The notes beneath the pieces were generated by a model. That model was not told the origin of the DNA. It saw nothing but the letters and a program-made list of their open reading frames with translations, and ran no database searches. Positions 43,806 to 54,344 of a stretch of 64,000 bases of DNA are shown in pieces. The stretch's first letter is position 1. The number at the start of each line of letters is the position of its first letter. The stretch is taken from contig CAWFXP010000004.1 of assembly GCA_963819905.1 (NCBI GenBank), positions 10,280 through 74,279 on the forward strand, read 5' to 3'. The translations under genes and the position numbers were made by a program. This DNA is from CAWCQC01 sp963819905 (GTDB lineage Bacteria > Actinomycetota > Thermoleophilia > Gaiellales > Gaiellaceae).

Positions 43806-43899
43806 ATCGCACGCAGGGCAGGGAGGTGGCCTCGCCGGCACCGGTTCGAGGCCGGGTTGACATAACGCGCCTTATCGTGCGTCGTTCTGTCGGCGGGCG

Positions 43900-45889
43900 C
43901 TACGGCGTGGCAGGGCTCCGGCCGAGCGGATCGAGCTGTCGCGAACGGTCGAGATAGTCCGCTCCGATCCCTTCGCGGCCGGGAACGGCAAGCTCGAGGC
44001 GTGCCAGCTCCGCCCAGGCGGTCGAGTCCGACGGATGAGTGCGCACGCCGTCGACGAGCACGTCGCGCGCCCGGTCGATCCTCCCGAGAGCGATGTTCGC
44101 GCGCGCCTCGGCGAATGTGCTCTCGAGAGCCAGCGGATTGAGGTCGGCTGCGGATTCGGCGACGGCCAGCGCGTCCTGCGGGCGTCCTTCCGCGAGCAGC
44201 ACGTACGTGCGTTCGACTCGGCGCGCCGCGAGCCAGGGCGCGGCGAGCGAGACCAGAACGACTCCGGCGACGGCAATCGCAGCGCCGAGTCCGAGCCAAC
44301 GCGCCCGTCCGTAGCTCGCGCGGCGACCGGAGGGCTCGGCGAGCAGAATCCCGGCGCACAGGAAGACCGGAGAGCTTACGGCGACGAAGTCGAGCGGGAA
44401 GTCGAGCGACGCATAGAGCACGTATCCCACGATCCCGGCCAGAAGGGCGGCCGCGGCCGCGCGTTGCGAGCCCGTCAGGCGGCGCACGCGTCGTATGAGC
44501 GCTACGAGGAGGAGCGCGGTCGCAGCGCCCCCGACGAGGCCGCCGATCAACCCGAGCTCCGCGAGGAACTGGAGCGGCGTGCTGTGGGGCGTCGTGACGG
44601 TAAGCGCATCCTCCCGCACGAGCCGGTGGACGACCGGGAAGCTCGACGCCCCGGTTCCGGTCAACGGCTCGTCGCGAAAGGCGGTCCAGGCCTCGTTCCA
44701 CCAGGTCCACCGGTTGTTCGAGCTGAGACTCGTGAACCGATCCGCTTCCTGCGAAAGAAGGCTCGTGGGCGGATTGGCGAACTCGCGCAGCTCGCGGACG
44801 GCCCACCCGGACGCAAATGCCGCGATACCGAGCCCGACCACGCAGACCGCCGCCACGATGCGAAGGCGGCGGCCGCTGAGGACCGCGTGGCGTCAGACGC
44901 TCGGGCAGCCGATCTCCCAGACGAAGGCCGAGCCACGCGATCCCGAATGCGCAGACCAGGGCTCCGCCGAGGACAGCGCCGAAGATGCGGCCGTCCTCGC
45001 GGCGCGCCGCATAGGACTGCGCATCTTCTGAGACGCCGGGGAGCGTCAGCGCGACCGCGCACACAGCGGCCGCCACCGCAAAGGCTACGAGGAGCGCACC
45101 GACGCTTGCCCGCTTCCTCGGGACGAGGGCGAGCCACACGCCGGCCGTCACGACCGCGCCGAGCACTCCGCTACGCGAGTACGTCAGAAACAGCGCGATC
45201 AGGAGCGAGGCGGCGAGCGCCACGCCTGCTGCGCGGAGCGGCCGGCGCAAGGATTGATTCGACGCGACCCAGAGAGCCAACGGGACGCCGACCGCTAGCA
45301 CGAACGCCAAGCCGTTCCAGTACCCCACCGGCGCTCGGAGGCGCGCGACGGGGCTGCCGTCGTCGGCGAGCGCGGGAGCGATCTTCGAAGCAAGGGCCCA
45401 GCCTGCGGTCGCAGCGACGAGGATCGTCATCCCGGCGGCGGCGAACGTCGGCGCGCGGCGTGTCGTCGCTCCGGCGAAGAGCCCGACGAGCAGGAAGAGC
45501 AGGTAGACGATCAACCGGTTGGCGTACGCCCACGAGCGCTCCGGAGACAGCGACCAGTCGATCGAGACCGCGGACCAGAGCGCAAGTGCGCCGAGCAACG
45601 CGATGCCCACCCAGGCGATCGTCTCGACCCGCGGTACCGGCAGTCGGTCTGCGAGCGCCCCCGCGAGCGCCAGGACGATCAAGCCCAGCGCAGCCGCGCC
45701 GAGCGGAAACACCATCCGGTCCGTCGAACCGGCTCCGTGCAGCATGGACACGGCGAGGAGGAGACCGGATGTGCCGAACAGGAGGATCGCGGGTACGTTG
45801 GTTCGCAATGCGCTCCGATCGGACTCCGGAAGGGGTAGGCGAGACTCGGCCGTCCGCCGGCGCGTCGGCACGTCCGGGCCTACGGTCAT
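43900..45889 (-). CDS. O-antigen ligase/polymerase-like membrane protein with TPR tail (one frameshift)
   Basis: About 662 residues. The N-terminal two thirds holds roughly twelve membrane segments, starting AILLFGTSGLLLAVSML. SIDWSLSPERSWAYANRLIV and the periplasmic loop with NRWTWWNEAWTAFRDEPLTG, then GTGASSFP and TPLQFLAELGLIGG, match the Wzy/WaaL O-antigen ligase family. A C-terminal TPR-like segment (RPQDALAVAESAADLNPLAL) follows. It would join or polymerise lipid-linked glycan outside the cell. The frame shifts near 44890 by one surplus base. It is divergent from the small secreted protein gene, whose start is 38 bases away. Confidence 0.85.
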
Positions 45890-45927
45890 TGCGACGTATG
45901 TCCGGCGGCGTTGGGCACACTCACGGT

Positions 45928-46567
45928 ATGAGTCCTTCTTCGACAGCTGCCAGCGCTCGGGCATCGCGGGTCCTGCTCGCGGTGCTCCTCGTCGTCCTCT
46001 GCGTCGCTCACGGCCGGCTCCGCGTCTGCAGGCTCGGGCTGCGCCCAGCAGGTCATCCAGGACTGGTCTGACAACGGCACGATCGACGGTTCATACCCTA
46101 CGGCGTGCTACCAGCAGGCGATCGCCGCCCTGCCGGAGGACCTGCGGTCCTACTCGAGCGCCGCGGACGACATCAGCCGAGCTCTCCAGGCGACGCTTCT
46201 CGGCGGCGTGGCCGAGAACGGCGGCGGCGTGGACGAGAACGGCGGCGGCGCCGCGACCGAATCGCCGGACTCCGGCGCGTCGAGCGGCCAGAACGGAGGC
46301 ACAGGATCCGGCGAGTCCTCGGCGGATGCCGGCGGGGCAGCAGGAGAGGAGGCGCCCCCGACGGAGGGCTCCGCCCCACTCCCGAACGATGAGGAGGTCG
46401 CTCCCGTCCCCTCCGAGGCGGCCGCCCCGCTCGAGACCGATGGGGACGGCGCCGGCCTGCCGGTGCCGGTCATCGTGTTGCTCGCGGTCGCAGGTGTCGC
46501 CGCCGTCGCCGGTCTGGTCTTCGCCGGGAGGCGTATGGTTCGCGATCGAACCGGCGCGGACGCCTAG
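45928..46567 (+). CDS. Secreted, C-terminally anchored protein, unknown function (one frameshift)
   Basis: About 212 residues when a surplus base near 46005 is removed. The start MSPSSTAASARASRVLLAVL with LLVVLCVALTAGSASAG is a signal peptide. The next segment GCAQQVIQDWSDNGTIDGSY and PTACYQQAIAALPEDLRSYS carries two Cys that may pair. A long Gly/Glu/Pro-rich, low-complexity stalk follows, then a membrane anchor LPVPVIVLLAVAGVAAVAGL and a basic tail. It resembles a surface stalk protein; no family is recognised. Confidence 0.65.
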
Positions 46568-46598
46568 GACCCTCCCCCGCTCCGTCGACCGGCCACGG

Positions 46599-47357
46599 TC
46601 AGAGCGCACGAAGACGCTCGGGATGCTTGCGGACGAAGCGAGCGATGCCCCGCCAGTGCCAGACGGTGCGCCTGGTGAGGAACTCCGAGTCCGTCGCGGC
46701 CGGATAGGCATGCTCGACGACGGCCTCGGGCACGTACCAGCGCTCCCAGCCGGCTCTTGCGGCCCGGTAGCAAAGATCGATGTCCTCGCAGTACAGGCGA
46801 AACCCCTCGTCGAACCCGTCGATCGCCTCGAGCATCGTCCTTCGGAGCAGGAGGAACGCTCCGAGCATCCAGTCGGCTTGCACGGGACTCGCGGGTCGGG
46901 CGTCGAGGCCGTAGTGCTCACGTTGGCGCTCACGCGGGGAGAAGGCAGCTCGGAGCGGCGTACGCCGAACGAGCGTTCCGCCGACCGTGGGAAACCGCCG
47001 CCGCGAGGGCTGCCAGGAGCCGTCGGGGAAGACGAGCTGCGGGCCGACGATGCCGCACGTCGGTCGGGACGCCATGAACGCCGCGAGCGTGGCAACGGCT
47101 CCGGGGAGCGGGGCCACGTCGGCATTCGCAACGATGACGGCGTCTCCCGTGGTGGCCGCGATGCCGGCGTTCGCATTTGCCGCGAAGCCAAGCGAACGAC
47201 GGTTTCGCACGAGCCTCGCGCCGCCCGGCAGCGCCGTCACGCTCGTCGGCGTGTTTGCGACGACGACGAGCTCGTCGACGTCCGGAAGGAGAATGCCTGC
47301 GCTCCTCTCGGCCTCGGACGCCTGTTCGTGCGAGACGACGACGGCGGAAACCCTCAC
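46599..47357 (-). CDS. Family 2 glycosyltransferase (rhamnosyltransferase-like)
   Basis: A 252-residue GT-A enzyme. SAVVVSHEQASEAERSAGIL starts the fold, VANADVAPLPGAVATLAAF carries the metal-binding DxD-like site, and YGLDARPASPVQADWMLGAF and EGFRLYCEDIDLCYRAARAG are typical of WbbL-type transferases. It should add a sugar to a growing lipid-linked glycan. The GTG at 47357 overlaps the upstream GT4 stop (GTGA), so three glycosyltransferase genes here are co-translated. Confidence 0.85.
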   Translation of the reverse strand: MRVSAVVVSHEQASEAERSAGILLPDVDELVVVANTPTSVTALPGGARLVRNRRSLGFAANANAGIAATTGDAVIVANADVAPLPGAVATLAAFMASRPTCGIVGPQLVFPDGSWQPSRRRFPTVGGTLVRRTPLRAAFSPRERQREHYGLDARPASPVQADWMLGAFLLLRRTMLEAIDGFDEGFRLYCEDIDLCYRAARAGWERWYVPEAVVEHAYPAATDSEFLTRRTVWHWRGIARFVRKHPERLRAL

Positions 47358-48386
47358 GACGCCATCACCTCCCGGTAGACGGCGAGCGTCCGACGCGCTG
47401 TCTCTCTGCCATGTGAAGCGGCGCGCTCGTTCGATTCCGGCCGCCGAAAGCCGTGCCCTGTCCTTCAGGGCGTGCTCCACGGCGGAGGCGAGGTTCCCGT
47501 TCGCGGCGAAGACGGCCGCGTCCCCGCCCGTCTCGCGTAGCGCCGGCTCGTCGGAGCACACGACAGGCGTTCCCGAAGCCATCGCCTCGAGAACAGGGAA
47601 CCCGAAGCCTTCGAAGCGCGAGGGAAAGAGCAGGCAGTCCGCATCGCGATAGAGACCCGCGAGCTCTTCCTGCGGCAGGTAGCCGGCGAGCCTGACACGA
47701 CGTCTCGAGAGCTCCCGAGCGAGCGCCTCGTCGCGAACAGGGCCGGCGACGACCAGGGCGAGACCGATCTCCCGCGCGGCATCCGCAGCGGCGAGCAGGT
47801 TCTTTCGCGGCTCCACGGCGCCGACGGAGAGCAGAAAGCCGCCGTCGCGGGATCGGCCTGGCGCAAAGATCGGGTCGACGCCGTACGGAATCGCGACGAC
47901 TTTCTCCTCCGGCAGGCGATAGAGGCGGATGAGGTCCCGCCGAGTCCGTTCGGAGCAGGTCATGACGCGGGCCGCGCGCCGAACCGCTGCCCGTACCACG
48001 GCACGAAAGAGCAACGCATCCTTCCGTCTCATGAGGTGCGGCGCCAGCTCGAACGACACGTCCTGAACCGTGACGACAGACGGACACGGACACGCGAGCG
48101 GGAGCGCGTAGAGCGTGTGCACGACCGCCGGGCGCACCTGCCGGAGCAGGCGCGGTAGCCGAAGGCCCAGTCGGATCGCCTGGCTGCGCACCGGAACGGG
48201 TATCGCTTGCACCCCTGCCGGGACGAGCTCCGGATGCCGTGTGACCGCAGCCAGGCGCACCTCGTCGCCGATCTCCCCGAGCGCACCGAGCAACGACCGG
48301 ACGAACGTCTCGTCGCCGGTGCGGCGTCTTCCGAGCACGTCGGCGTCGACGAGAACGAGCGGGCGCTCTTCAGCCGGCGAGCTCAC
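47354..48386 (-). CDS. Family 4 glycosyltransferase (one frameshift)
   Basis: A GT-B transferase of about 343 residues. The N-half reads RPLVLVDADVLGRRRTGDET and VTVQDVSFELAPHLMRRKDA. The donor-binding half has SVGAVEPRKNLLAAADAARE, LAGYLPQEELAGLYRDADCL and FPSRFEGFGFPVLEAMASGT, with the E-x7-E type motif. The frame breaks near 47405, after RFTWQRD; reading then continues ARRTLAVYREVMAS to the stop. It overlaps neighbours by four bases on both sides. Confidence 0.85.
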
Positions 48387-49390
48387 GCCGCGACCTGATA
48401 GACGGCGGCCGTCTCCGCCGCGGTTCGCCGCCAGCTGAACTGCCCGGCGCGCTCGAGGCCCCGACCCCGGAGCTGCTGCGAACGGCTGATCGCCTCCTCG
48501 AGCCCGTGCGCGATCGCCTCCGGATCGTGCGGATCGACGGCCACCACCGCGTCTCCGCCGAGCTCTCTCAGCGCCGAGGCCGTCGAGGCGACGACTGGAG
48601 CGCCGCACGCCATGGCCTCGAGGACCGGCAATCCGAAGCCTTCGTAGAGGGAGACGTAGGCGACGCACAGAGCCCCCCGGTACAGGTCCGCGAGCTCCTC
48701 GTCCGTGACGGCCCCGAGCCACGAGGTTCGTGGCCCGGTTACCTCGACTCCGCCCCAGCCCCTGGCGCCCACGACGCGCAGCTCGCAGCCGGACAGACCG
48801 GCGAGCTGGAACGCGCGAACGAGGCGGTTCAGGTTCTTCCGCGGCTCGAGCGTGGAGACGGCGAGGACGTACTCTCCCGAGGCCGCCCGACCCTCTCGCG
48901 TGAACGGGGCGCCGACTCCGTTGGGCACGACGTGAATCCGCTCCTCTCGCACGCCGAGTAGCTCGATGACCTCTCGCCGCGTGAACTCGGAAACGGCGAT
49001 GATCGCCGTGCACGCCCGGGCGACGTGCCGGAGCACATGCCGTCCATAGACGCGGCTCCAGCGGTTGAAGCAGCGCGGCATTCGAAGCACGGCCAGGTCG
49101 TGGAACGTGGCCACCATGGGAGTGGTTCCGGTGAGGGGGGCGCGAAACGTCGTGCAGTGGAGGACGTCCACCCCGCTCCGCCGGGCAGCACGCGGAAGGG
49201 CGACCGGATACCAGCCGAGGTCGCGAACGAGCGTCGCTGCGCGTCCCGAAGCTGGAAAGGAGAGCGGCTGGACGCCTACGTCACCGATGCTCGAGAGACC
49301 GCCGAGCAGGCCCTGAACGTAGCGAGCCGTGCCGCCGCGGGTCAGCGCCAGCGGCGAGACGTCGAGGCCCACCCTGAGCGGCTTGGACAC
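48383..49390 (-). CDS. Family 4 glycosyltransferase
   Basis: A 335-residue GT-B enzyme and a paralogue of the next downstream gene. LRVGLDVSPLALTRGGTARY, VSTLEPRKNLNRLVRAFQLA and SLYEGFGLPVLEAMACGAPV are the characteristic blocks. Mannosyl- and rhamnosyltransferases share this type. The GTG start at 49390 lies four bases after the stop of the initiating phosphotransferase gene, so the order is initiation enzyme, then extending enzymes. Confidence 0.88.
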   Translation of the reverse strand: MSKPLRVGLDVSPLALTRGGTARYVQGLLGGLSSIGDVGVQPLSFPASGRAATLVRDLGWYPVALPRAARRSGVDVLHCTTFRAPLTGTTPMVATFHDLAVLRMPRCFNRWSRVYGRHVLRHVARACTAIIAVSEFTRREVIELLGVREERIHVVPNGVGAPFTREGRAASGEYVLAVSTLEPRKNLNRLVRAFQLAGLSGCELRVVGARGWGGVEVTGPRTSWLGAVTDEELADLYRGALCVAYVSLYEGFGLPVLEAMACGAPVVASTASALRELGGDAVVAVDPHDPEAIAHGLEEAISRSQQLRGRGLERAGQFSWRRTAAETAAVYQVAA

Positions 49391-49394
49391 GAGG

Positions 49395-50728
49395 TCAGTA
49401 CGCGCCGCGTCCTCGGATGACTGCCGGGATGGTCTTCAAGAGGATCACGGCGTCCAGCCAGATCGACCACCGCTCGACGTAGTGGAAATCGAGCGCGATC
49501 AGCTCGTCCACGCCGAGATCCGCCCGCCCCGAGATCTGCCACAGACCGGTCACGCCGGGGAGGACGAGCGATCGGCGGCGTTGCCAGGGCAGCAGCTCGG
49601 CGTAATCGGTGACCGGCAGCGGGCGGGGCCCGACGAGGCTCATCTCACCGCGCAGGACGTTGAGCGTCTGCGGAACCTCGTCGAGCGAGAGCCGGCGCAG
49701 GACGCGGCCGACTCGGGTGACTCGCGGATCCTTCTCTGATCTTGAACAGCGCGCCATCCGACCTCGTTTGCCGGCAGAAGCCCGTCGCGCCGCATGGGCG
49801 CATCCTCCGCCATCGTGCGGAACTTGAGCATCTCGAACTCGCGCTCGTGGAGACCGACCCGGCGGTCGCGATACAGCACCGATCCACGCGAGCTGAGCTT
49901 CACCGCGACCGCGATCGCGAGCCAGAGCGGCAGTCCCACCAGCAGGACGAGGAGGCTCACCCCGATGTCGAACGTGCGCTTGGCGAGCCATTGGAAGCCC
50001 GCCAGCACGGGCGGCCGCACCTCGATCAGCGGCGTCACGTGGCCCGGGAGGATCTGCGCCCGTTCAGCCAGCAGCTTCGTTGCGCTCGGCGCGATGCGCA
50101 CCTTGATCCCCCGCCGGTGGGCCGTATCGACCACGTCGCGCAGCTTGCGCTCGTCGAGCCCGGTCTCGGCGACGATGATCTCGTCGACCGTCTGCGTTCC
50201 GAGCGTCGCGCGGAGCTCGCTCCCGAGTCGCTCCGGCCCAAGCGTCTCGGCGATGGCGTAACGGTCGTCGGAGAGCGCGCGCTGGAGCGGCTCGACTGCG
50301 GCCGGTGTGCCGACGAGGACGACCCGCTGCCTGATCCCGAACCGGCGCTCCAGCGTCGTCAGGGCCACAGCGTGCCCCCAGCGCAGGGCTCCGATAAAGA
50401 CCGCGGTCAGGACGATGGAGGTCGGGACGATGCCGTACGTGTTGAAGTCGAATCCCGTCCCGAGTGCGAAGGCAAGCGCCAGCACGCCCACCAGAACCAC
50501 GGACGACGCGACTCGCTGAACGCCGGGACGGCGGTCGCGAGGCGCGTAGAGACCGGCTTGCGCGAAGACCAGGACGATGACGAGGGCGAGGAAGCCGAGC
50601 CAGTCCGCGGCCGTGTCCCAGAGCCCCTCCCAGTCAGGAGCTGCGCCGATCCAGAGCTCGCGCAGGACGAGGGCGAGATACACGCCGGCGGCGAGCCCCA
50701 CGAGGTCGACCGTCACCAGCGTGAGCAC
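49395..50728 (-). CDS. Polyprenyl glycosylphosphotransferase, WbaP/WcaJ type (two frameshifts)
   Basis: Starts glycan assembly by moving a sugar phosphate onto undecaprenyl phosphate. The N-half has four membrane segments (LTLVTVDLVGLAAGVYLALV onward) and a Rossmann-like domain. The catalytic end includes FDIGVSLLVLLVGLPLWLAI, RDRRVGLHEREFEMLKFRTM, LSLDEVPQTLNVLRGEMSLV and GPRPLPVTDY. The frame shifts near 49765 and again near 49738. The start is unclear: GTG 50728 is the first in-frame start after a stop, but sequence like AFRPFSFAHRHSVAQVARV continues the frame upstream to about 50790 without a start codon, so the real N-terminus may lie there. Confidence 0.85.
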
Positions 50729-50941
50729 CCTGGCGACCTGCGCAACGGAATGGCGATGGGCGAAGGAGAACGGGCGGAACGCGTCGTCTGATGTCTTCGA
50801 CGCCGACGGCGGTCACGACCGATGGTGCCGTCCCCTGCCCCTTGTCTCGAGCGGCTGGCTCGCGTACGGCCGACATCGATGCGGCGGTACCCCCTTACCG
50901 CAGTTTGAAAAGCATCACGATGGATCTGTGCCTATCGGAGC

Positions 50942-52101
50942 CTATCCACCGGCAACGCCGCGCAGGGCGCCGAACGAGGGCTTTCGCTGCCCTGAGGCGC
51001 TGATCAGCCCGGACTGCCAGCGGCCCACGTCGACCTCGTCCTGCAACAGGAACCAGAGCATCATGTCGATCCGTGGATTCGCTCGGGCGATTGCGTATGC
51101 CCGGCGCAGATAGGTCGCCTGCTTCCCCCAGGAGACGCCGAAAAAGGGATCTGGCGGATTCGTCTGATACCCGTACTCGGTGATCCAGAGACGCATGCTC
51201 TTGCCGTACAGGCGGGTCAAGCGTGGTCAGCAGCACGTCGATGTTCCCCAGCGGGACGGTGTTCACGCGAGCGCGATCCGCTCTCCCGGCGCGATGTGGC
51301 GGCTCGGCGAGTACGGATGGTGCGCGTACACGTCGAACTGCGCGCCCGCGGCCTTCATCTTCTCGAGGAAGAGGAGCGGCGAGACCGAGTCGCGATTCCC
51401 GTTGCCGCGCATCTTCCCGCGGGGGTTGGTGGCCCCGCAGGCAACCGTCTCGCTGAACGCCGGCCGTTTGCCGGCCGCGTGGACGCCGCGACGGACGGCA
51501 TTGCAGATGCGTCGCGTAGATCGACGGGCTGGCCAGCACGTAGCGGTTGCCGACCTTGCGGAACTGCGGCTGGAGGAAGTTGGGCGCATTCGGCTCGCTC
51601 CAGGCAAGCCAGAAATCCACGTCGCCGAGAGGAGCGGCGATCCCGCTGGGTGTACGAGGCACGGGCACGTAGTTCCCCGAGTAGCGGGTAGCCGCTGCTC
51701 GGGAGAAGGCCTGGAGGTCGCTGAAGTTCGTCGGCGCGTACTTCGCTCCCTTGCCACCGTTCGCCCAGCCGGGCGTGGCGATGACGGCGAGGAGCAAGCG
51801 GATGTCTCGCTCGGCGGCCAGTGAAACGGCTCGGTCGTAGAGCGACCAGTCGTAGGCTGGGTCGCCGGGGTCTGCAGGGCTGCTCGGCCGGGTCGGTCGC
51901 CACGCGGTTCCAGTACAGGTTCAGCCGCAGGACGTCGACGCCGAGCTCCTGGAGCTGGTCGAAGCCCTGGGTATCGGCGGCGAAGAGCGTCGACGCCTCG
52001 TCGTAGAGGCCGACGTCGAGGTTGTTGGCGGCTGCCGCAGGCGCAGGGGCTGCGGCGAGCGCAGCGAGCGAAACGAGAAGCGCCAGCAGCCTCACCGACA
52101 C
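50942..52101 (-). CDS. Secreted clan GH-A glycosidase-like protein (about four frameshifts)
   Basis: About 386 residues. The signal peptide is LLALLVSLAALAAAPAPAAA. GFDQLQELGVDVLRLNLYWN begins a TIM-barrel. WLAWSEPNAPNFLQPQF holds the acid/base Glu, and SMRLWITEYGYQTNP the likely nucleophile Glu, in clan GH-A positions. AAGAQFDVYAHHPYSP lies between. The four reading segments change near 51890, 51525, 51270 and 51225, but every conserved block is present in order. It probably cuts an extracellular polysaccharide, perhaps the one made by this locus. Family number cannot be assigned. Confidence 0.75.
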
Positions 52102-52147
52102 GATGGTAGACGACGGGATCGGCGTCGCCAGGTCTGGCGAAGGATCT

Positions 52148-53137
52148 TTAAACCCTGCTTACAGTTGCCTGCTCGTTTGCTCTCGGCCGGCTAGGCGCTC
52201 GGCCCGACAGGCCCTTGTTCGACTCCTTGTCGAGCCACATGGCGAGCACGGTCATCTGCAATCCGGCCAGCAGGAGCACGACGACGACGATCGCGGGCGA
52301 GAAAACCTGCTCGACGAGCACTCGGAAGCTCGTCTCGACGGCTCCGAGCACGAAGCCCGCTGCGAAGAACAGGGTCCCGATCGCGTAGAAGACCACGAGT
52401 GGATGGAACTCGCGTATGAGGTACTTCTCCTTCAGGCGCCACCAGAACCCGCTGAAGAGCAACCAGGAGAGCGCCGGAATGACAGCCGGCAGGCGGATGC
52501 CGCTTTCTTCGCCGATGCCGTAGATCGGACGCGACGGGAATTCGCGCACCCGCCGGTTGCCCACGTTCAGATGAACGAGCATGTCGTTCGGAAACCCGTA
52601 GCGGGGATAGAGCCCGTCGAGATCGAGCTCGCGCAGCGTCTCCAGATTGACGGCGGTGTACCCCGACTGGGAATCGCCGATCTTCCAGTATCCGGACGCG
52701 ACCTTCGTCAGGAGCGACAGTACGATGATCCCGACGTAGCGCGACGACGGAATGACGCGCCTTGCGTCAGGCGTACAAACGCGGTTCGCCTTCGCGTAGT
52801 CGCACTCCCCGCGGGCGACAGCGGCGACGAGCGTGATCAGGTCGGCCGGATCCATCTGCGCGTCGCCGTTCATGACGCAGGTCACGTCGATGGACTCGGC
52901 GATCGCGTGGCGATAGCCCGTGACGACGGCCGCGCCGACGCCCCCGTTTCGCGGGCGCCGGATCAGCTCGACGCGTGGATCGACGCCCTGCGCCCGCTCC
53001 ACGGTCGCGTCCGTGGAGGCGTCGTCCACGACGAGGATCCGGTCGACGAACTCGGGAATCCCGCGAATCGTCTCCGCAAGCAAGCGCTCCTCGTTGTACG
53101 CGGGAACGACGACGGCGACTGTCTTGCCTTCAAACAG
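52148..53137 (-). CDS. Family 2 glycosyltransferase with C-terminal membrane helices (start unresolved)
   Basis: A dolichyl-phosphate-mannose-synthase-like GT2. TVAVVVPAYNEERLLAETIR opens the fold, RILVVDDASTDATVERAQGV and VMNGDAQMDPADL (metal site) follow, then GDSQSGYTAVNLETLRELDL. Two membrane helices end the protein (YAIGTLFFAAGFVLGAV, VVVVLLLAGLQMTVLAMWL). It may charge polyprenyl phosphate with a sugar or act on the glycan directly. Family N-terminal residues continue upstream of the first TTG (53083) to a stop at 53144-53146 with no ATG or GTG between; a frameshift near 53145 leading to a start further upstream is likely. Confidence 0.8.
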   Translation of the reverse strand: MFEGKTVAVVVPAYNEERLLAETIRGIPEFVDRILVVDDASTDATVERAQGVDPRVELIRRPRNGGVGAAVVTGYRHAIAESIDVTCVMNGDAQMDPADLITLVAAVARGECDYAKANRVCTPDARRVIPSSRYVGIIVLSLLTKVASGYWKIGDSQSGYTAVNLETLRELDLDGLYPRYGFPNDMLVHLNVGNRRVREFPSRPIYGIGEESGIRLPAVIPALSWLLFSGFWWRLKEKYLIREFHPLVVFYAIGTLFFAAGFVLGAVETSFRVLVEQVFSPAIVVVVLLLAGLQMTVLAMWLDKESNKGLSGRAPSRPRANEQATVSRV

Positions 53138-53247
53138 GCGGCGTCACCGCCTTCTCCGACGCGACATAGCGTACGAGTCTAGCGACCCTGTCGGCTCCGC
53201 CGGCAAGCCCGCCTCGCAACGCGCTCGACCGGCTCTCGATCGGTACC

Positions 53248-54342
53248 GTGTCTCACGCGGCCATGCGAATCGTGGTAGACGTCAGTCCGCTGTCGATTCC
53301 TCGGACCGGGATCGGCAACTACACGCGGGGCATGGTCGCCGGCGTCGCGGAAGCGGCCGCGCAGGCAGGCCACGAGCTTGTTGCGTTTGCGCCGAGCGGC
53401 CTCCGGGGAGCACGTCGTATCCGGGAGGCCCTCGCCGGTATCGCCGTCGAGGTCGCAATCGTCCGCCTCCCCCTTGCTCACACGTGGCGTGTCGCGTGGA
53501 GCCGGTTGCGACGCCCACAAGTCGAGCGGCTGCTTGGGCGCTTCGACGTCTTTCACTTCTCAGACTGGATGTATCCACAGCAGCGCTGCGGGATTCGCGC
53601 CACGACCATCCACGACCTCGTTCCGCTTCGATTTCCTCAGTGGACGACCGCGAGGACGAGACGGATGCACGCCGCGAAGTACCGCGCCAGCCTGGACTGC
53701 GATGTCGTGTTCACCAACTCGAAGTTCACAGAGCGCGACGTGCGAGACCGGTTCGGCTCCCGGTGCCCGCCGACGAAGGTGGCGTACCCAGCGGTGGACC
53801 CGCTCTTCTGTCCCGACGGCCCGATCGCCGACCTCGGCGCGCCCTACGTGCTTGCCGTGGGCACCTTGGAGCCTCGCAAGAATCTGAGCGTGCTCCTGCA
53901 GGGCGTTCACGAGCTGCGCCGGGCGCAACCCGAGCTCGTTCTCGCCGTTGTCGGCGCCAGTGGCTGGGGAGACCCCGTCACGCTTGATCGTCCCGGCGTC
54001 CACTGGCTCGGATACGTCCCGAGCGAACGGCTGGCTGCCCTCTACCGGGGCGCCTCGGCGTTCGCGTACGGGTCACGATTCGAAGGCTTCGGGATGCCGG
54101 TCGTCGAGGCCATGGCGAGCGGAGCTCCCGTCGTGTGCTCCTCGCACGAGTCTCTCGACGAGGCATGCGGGGACGCCGCCTTACGGGCCGACCCCGAGAG
54201 CTCGAGCGCTTTCGCAGCCTCCCTCGCATCGGCGCTCGAGAACAGGACGTCGCTCTCGGCGAGGGGAATCGAGCACGCCGGGCGCTTCACGCAACGGGCG
54301 TGCGGCGAAGCAGTCCTGGCGGGCTACGCGAGCTGTCTCTGA
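53248..54342 (+). CDS. Family 4 glycosyltransferase
   Basis: A 364-residue GT-B enzyme from GTG 53248; ATG 53263 (MRIVVDVSPL) is an equally good start. RIVVDVSPLSIPRTGIGNYT, VFHFSDWMYPQQRCGIRATT, VGTLEPRKNLSVLLQGVHEL and SRFEGFGMPVVEAMASGAPV are the family blocks. Unlike its neighbours it has no frameshift. It is the first gene of the plus-strand half of the glycan locus and is three bases from the next. Confidence 0.88.
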   Translation: MSHAAMRIVVDVSPLSIPRTGIGNYTRGMVAGVAEAAAQAGHELVAFAPSGLRGARRIREALAGIAVEVAIVRLPLAHTWRVAWSRLRRPQVERLLGRFDVFHFSDWMYPQQRCGIRATTIHDLVPLRFPQWTTARTRRMHAAKYRASLDCDVVFTNSKFTERDVRDRFGSRCPPTKVAYPAVDPLFCPDGPIADLGAPYVLAVGTLEPRKNLSVLLQGVHELRRAQPELVLAVVGASGWGDPVTLDRPGVHWLGYVPSERLAALYRGASAFAYGSRFEGFGMPVVEAMASGAPVVCSSHESLDEACGDAALRADPESSSAFAASLASALENRTSLSARGIEHAGRFTQRACGEAVLAGYASCL

Positions 54343-54344
54343 CG

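Noticed and set aside
43857..43880. TTGACA as a promoter -35 site
   Set aside because: No -10 element at proper spacing, and it points toward the 3' end of the ligase gene.
53572..53580. TATCCACAG, a DnaA-box-like site
   Set aside because: It lies inside an intact glycosyltransferase gene coding YPQQ, is single and not in AT-rich DNA.
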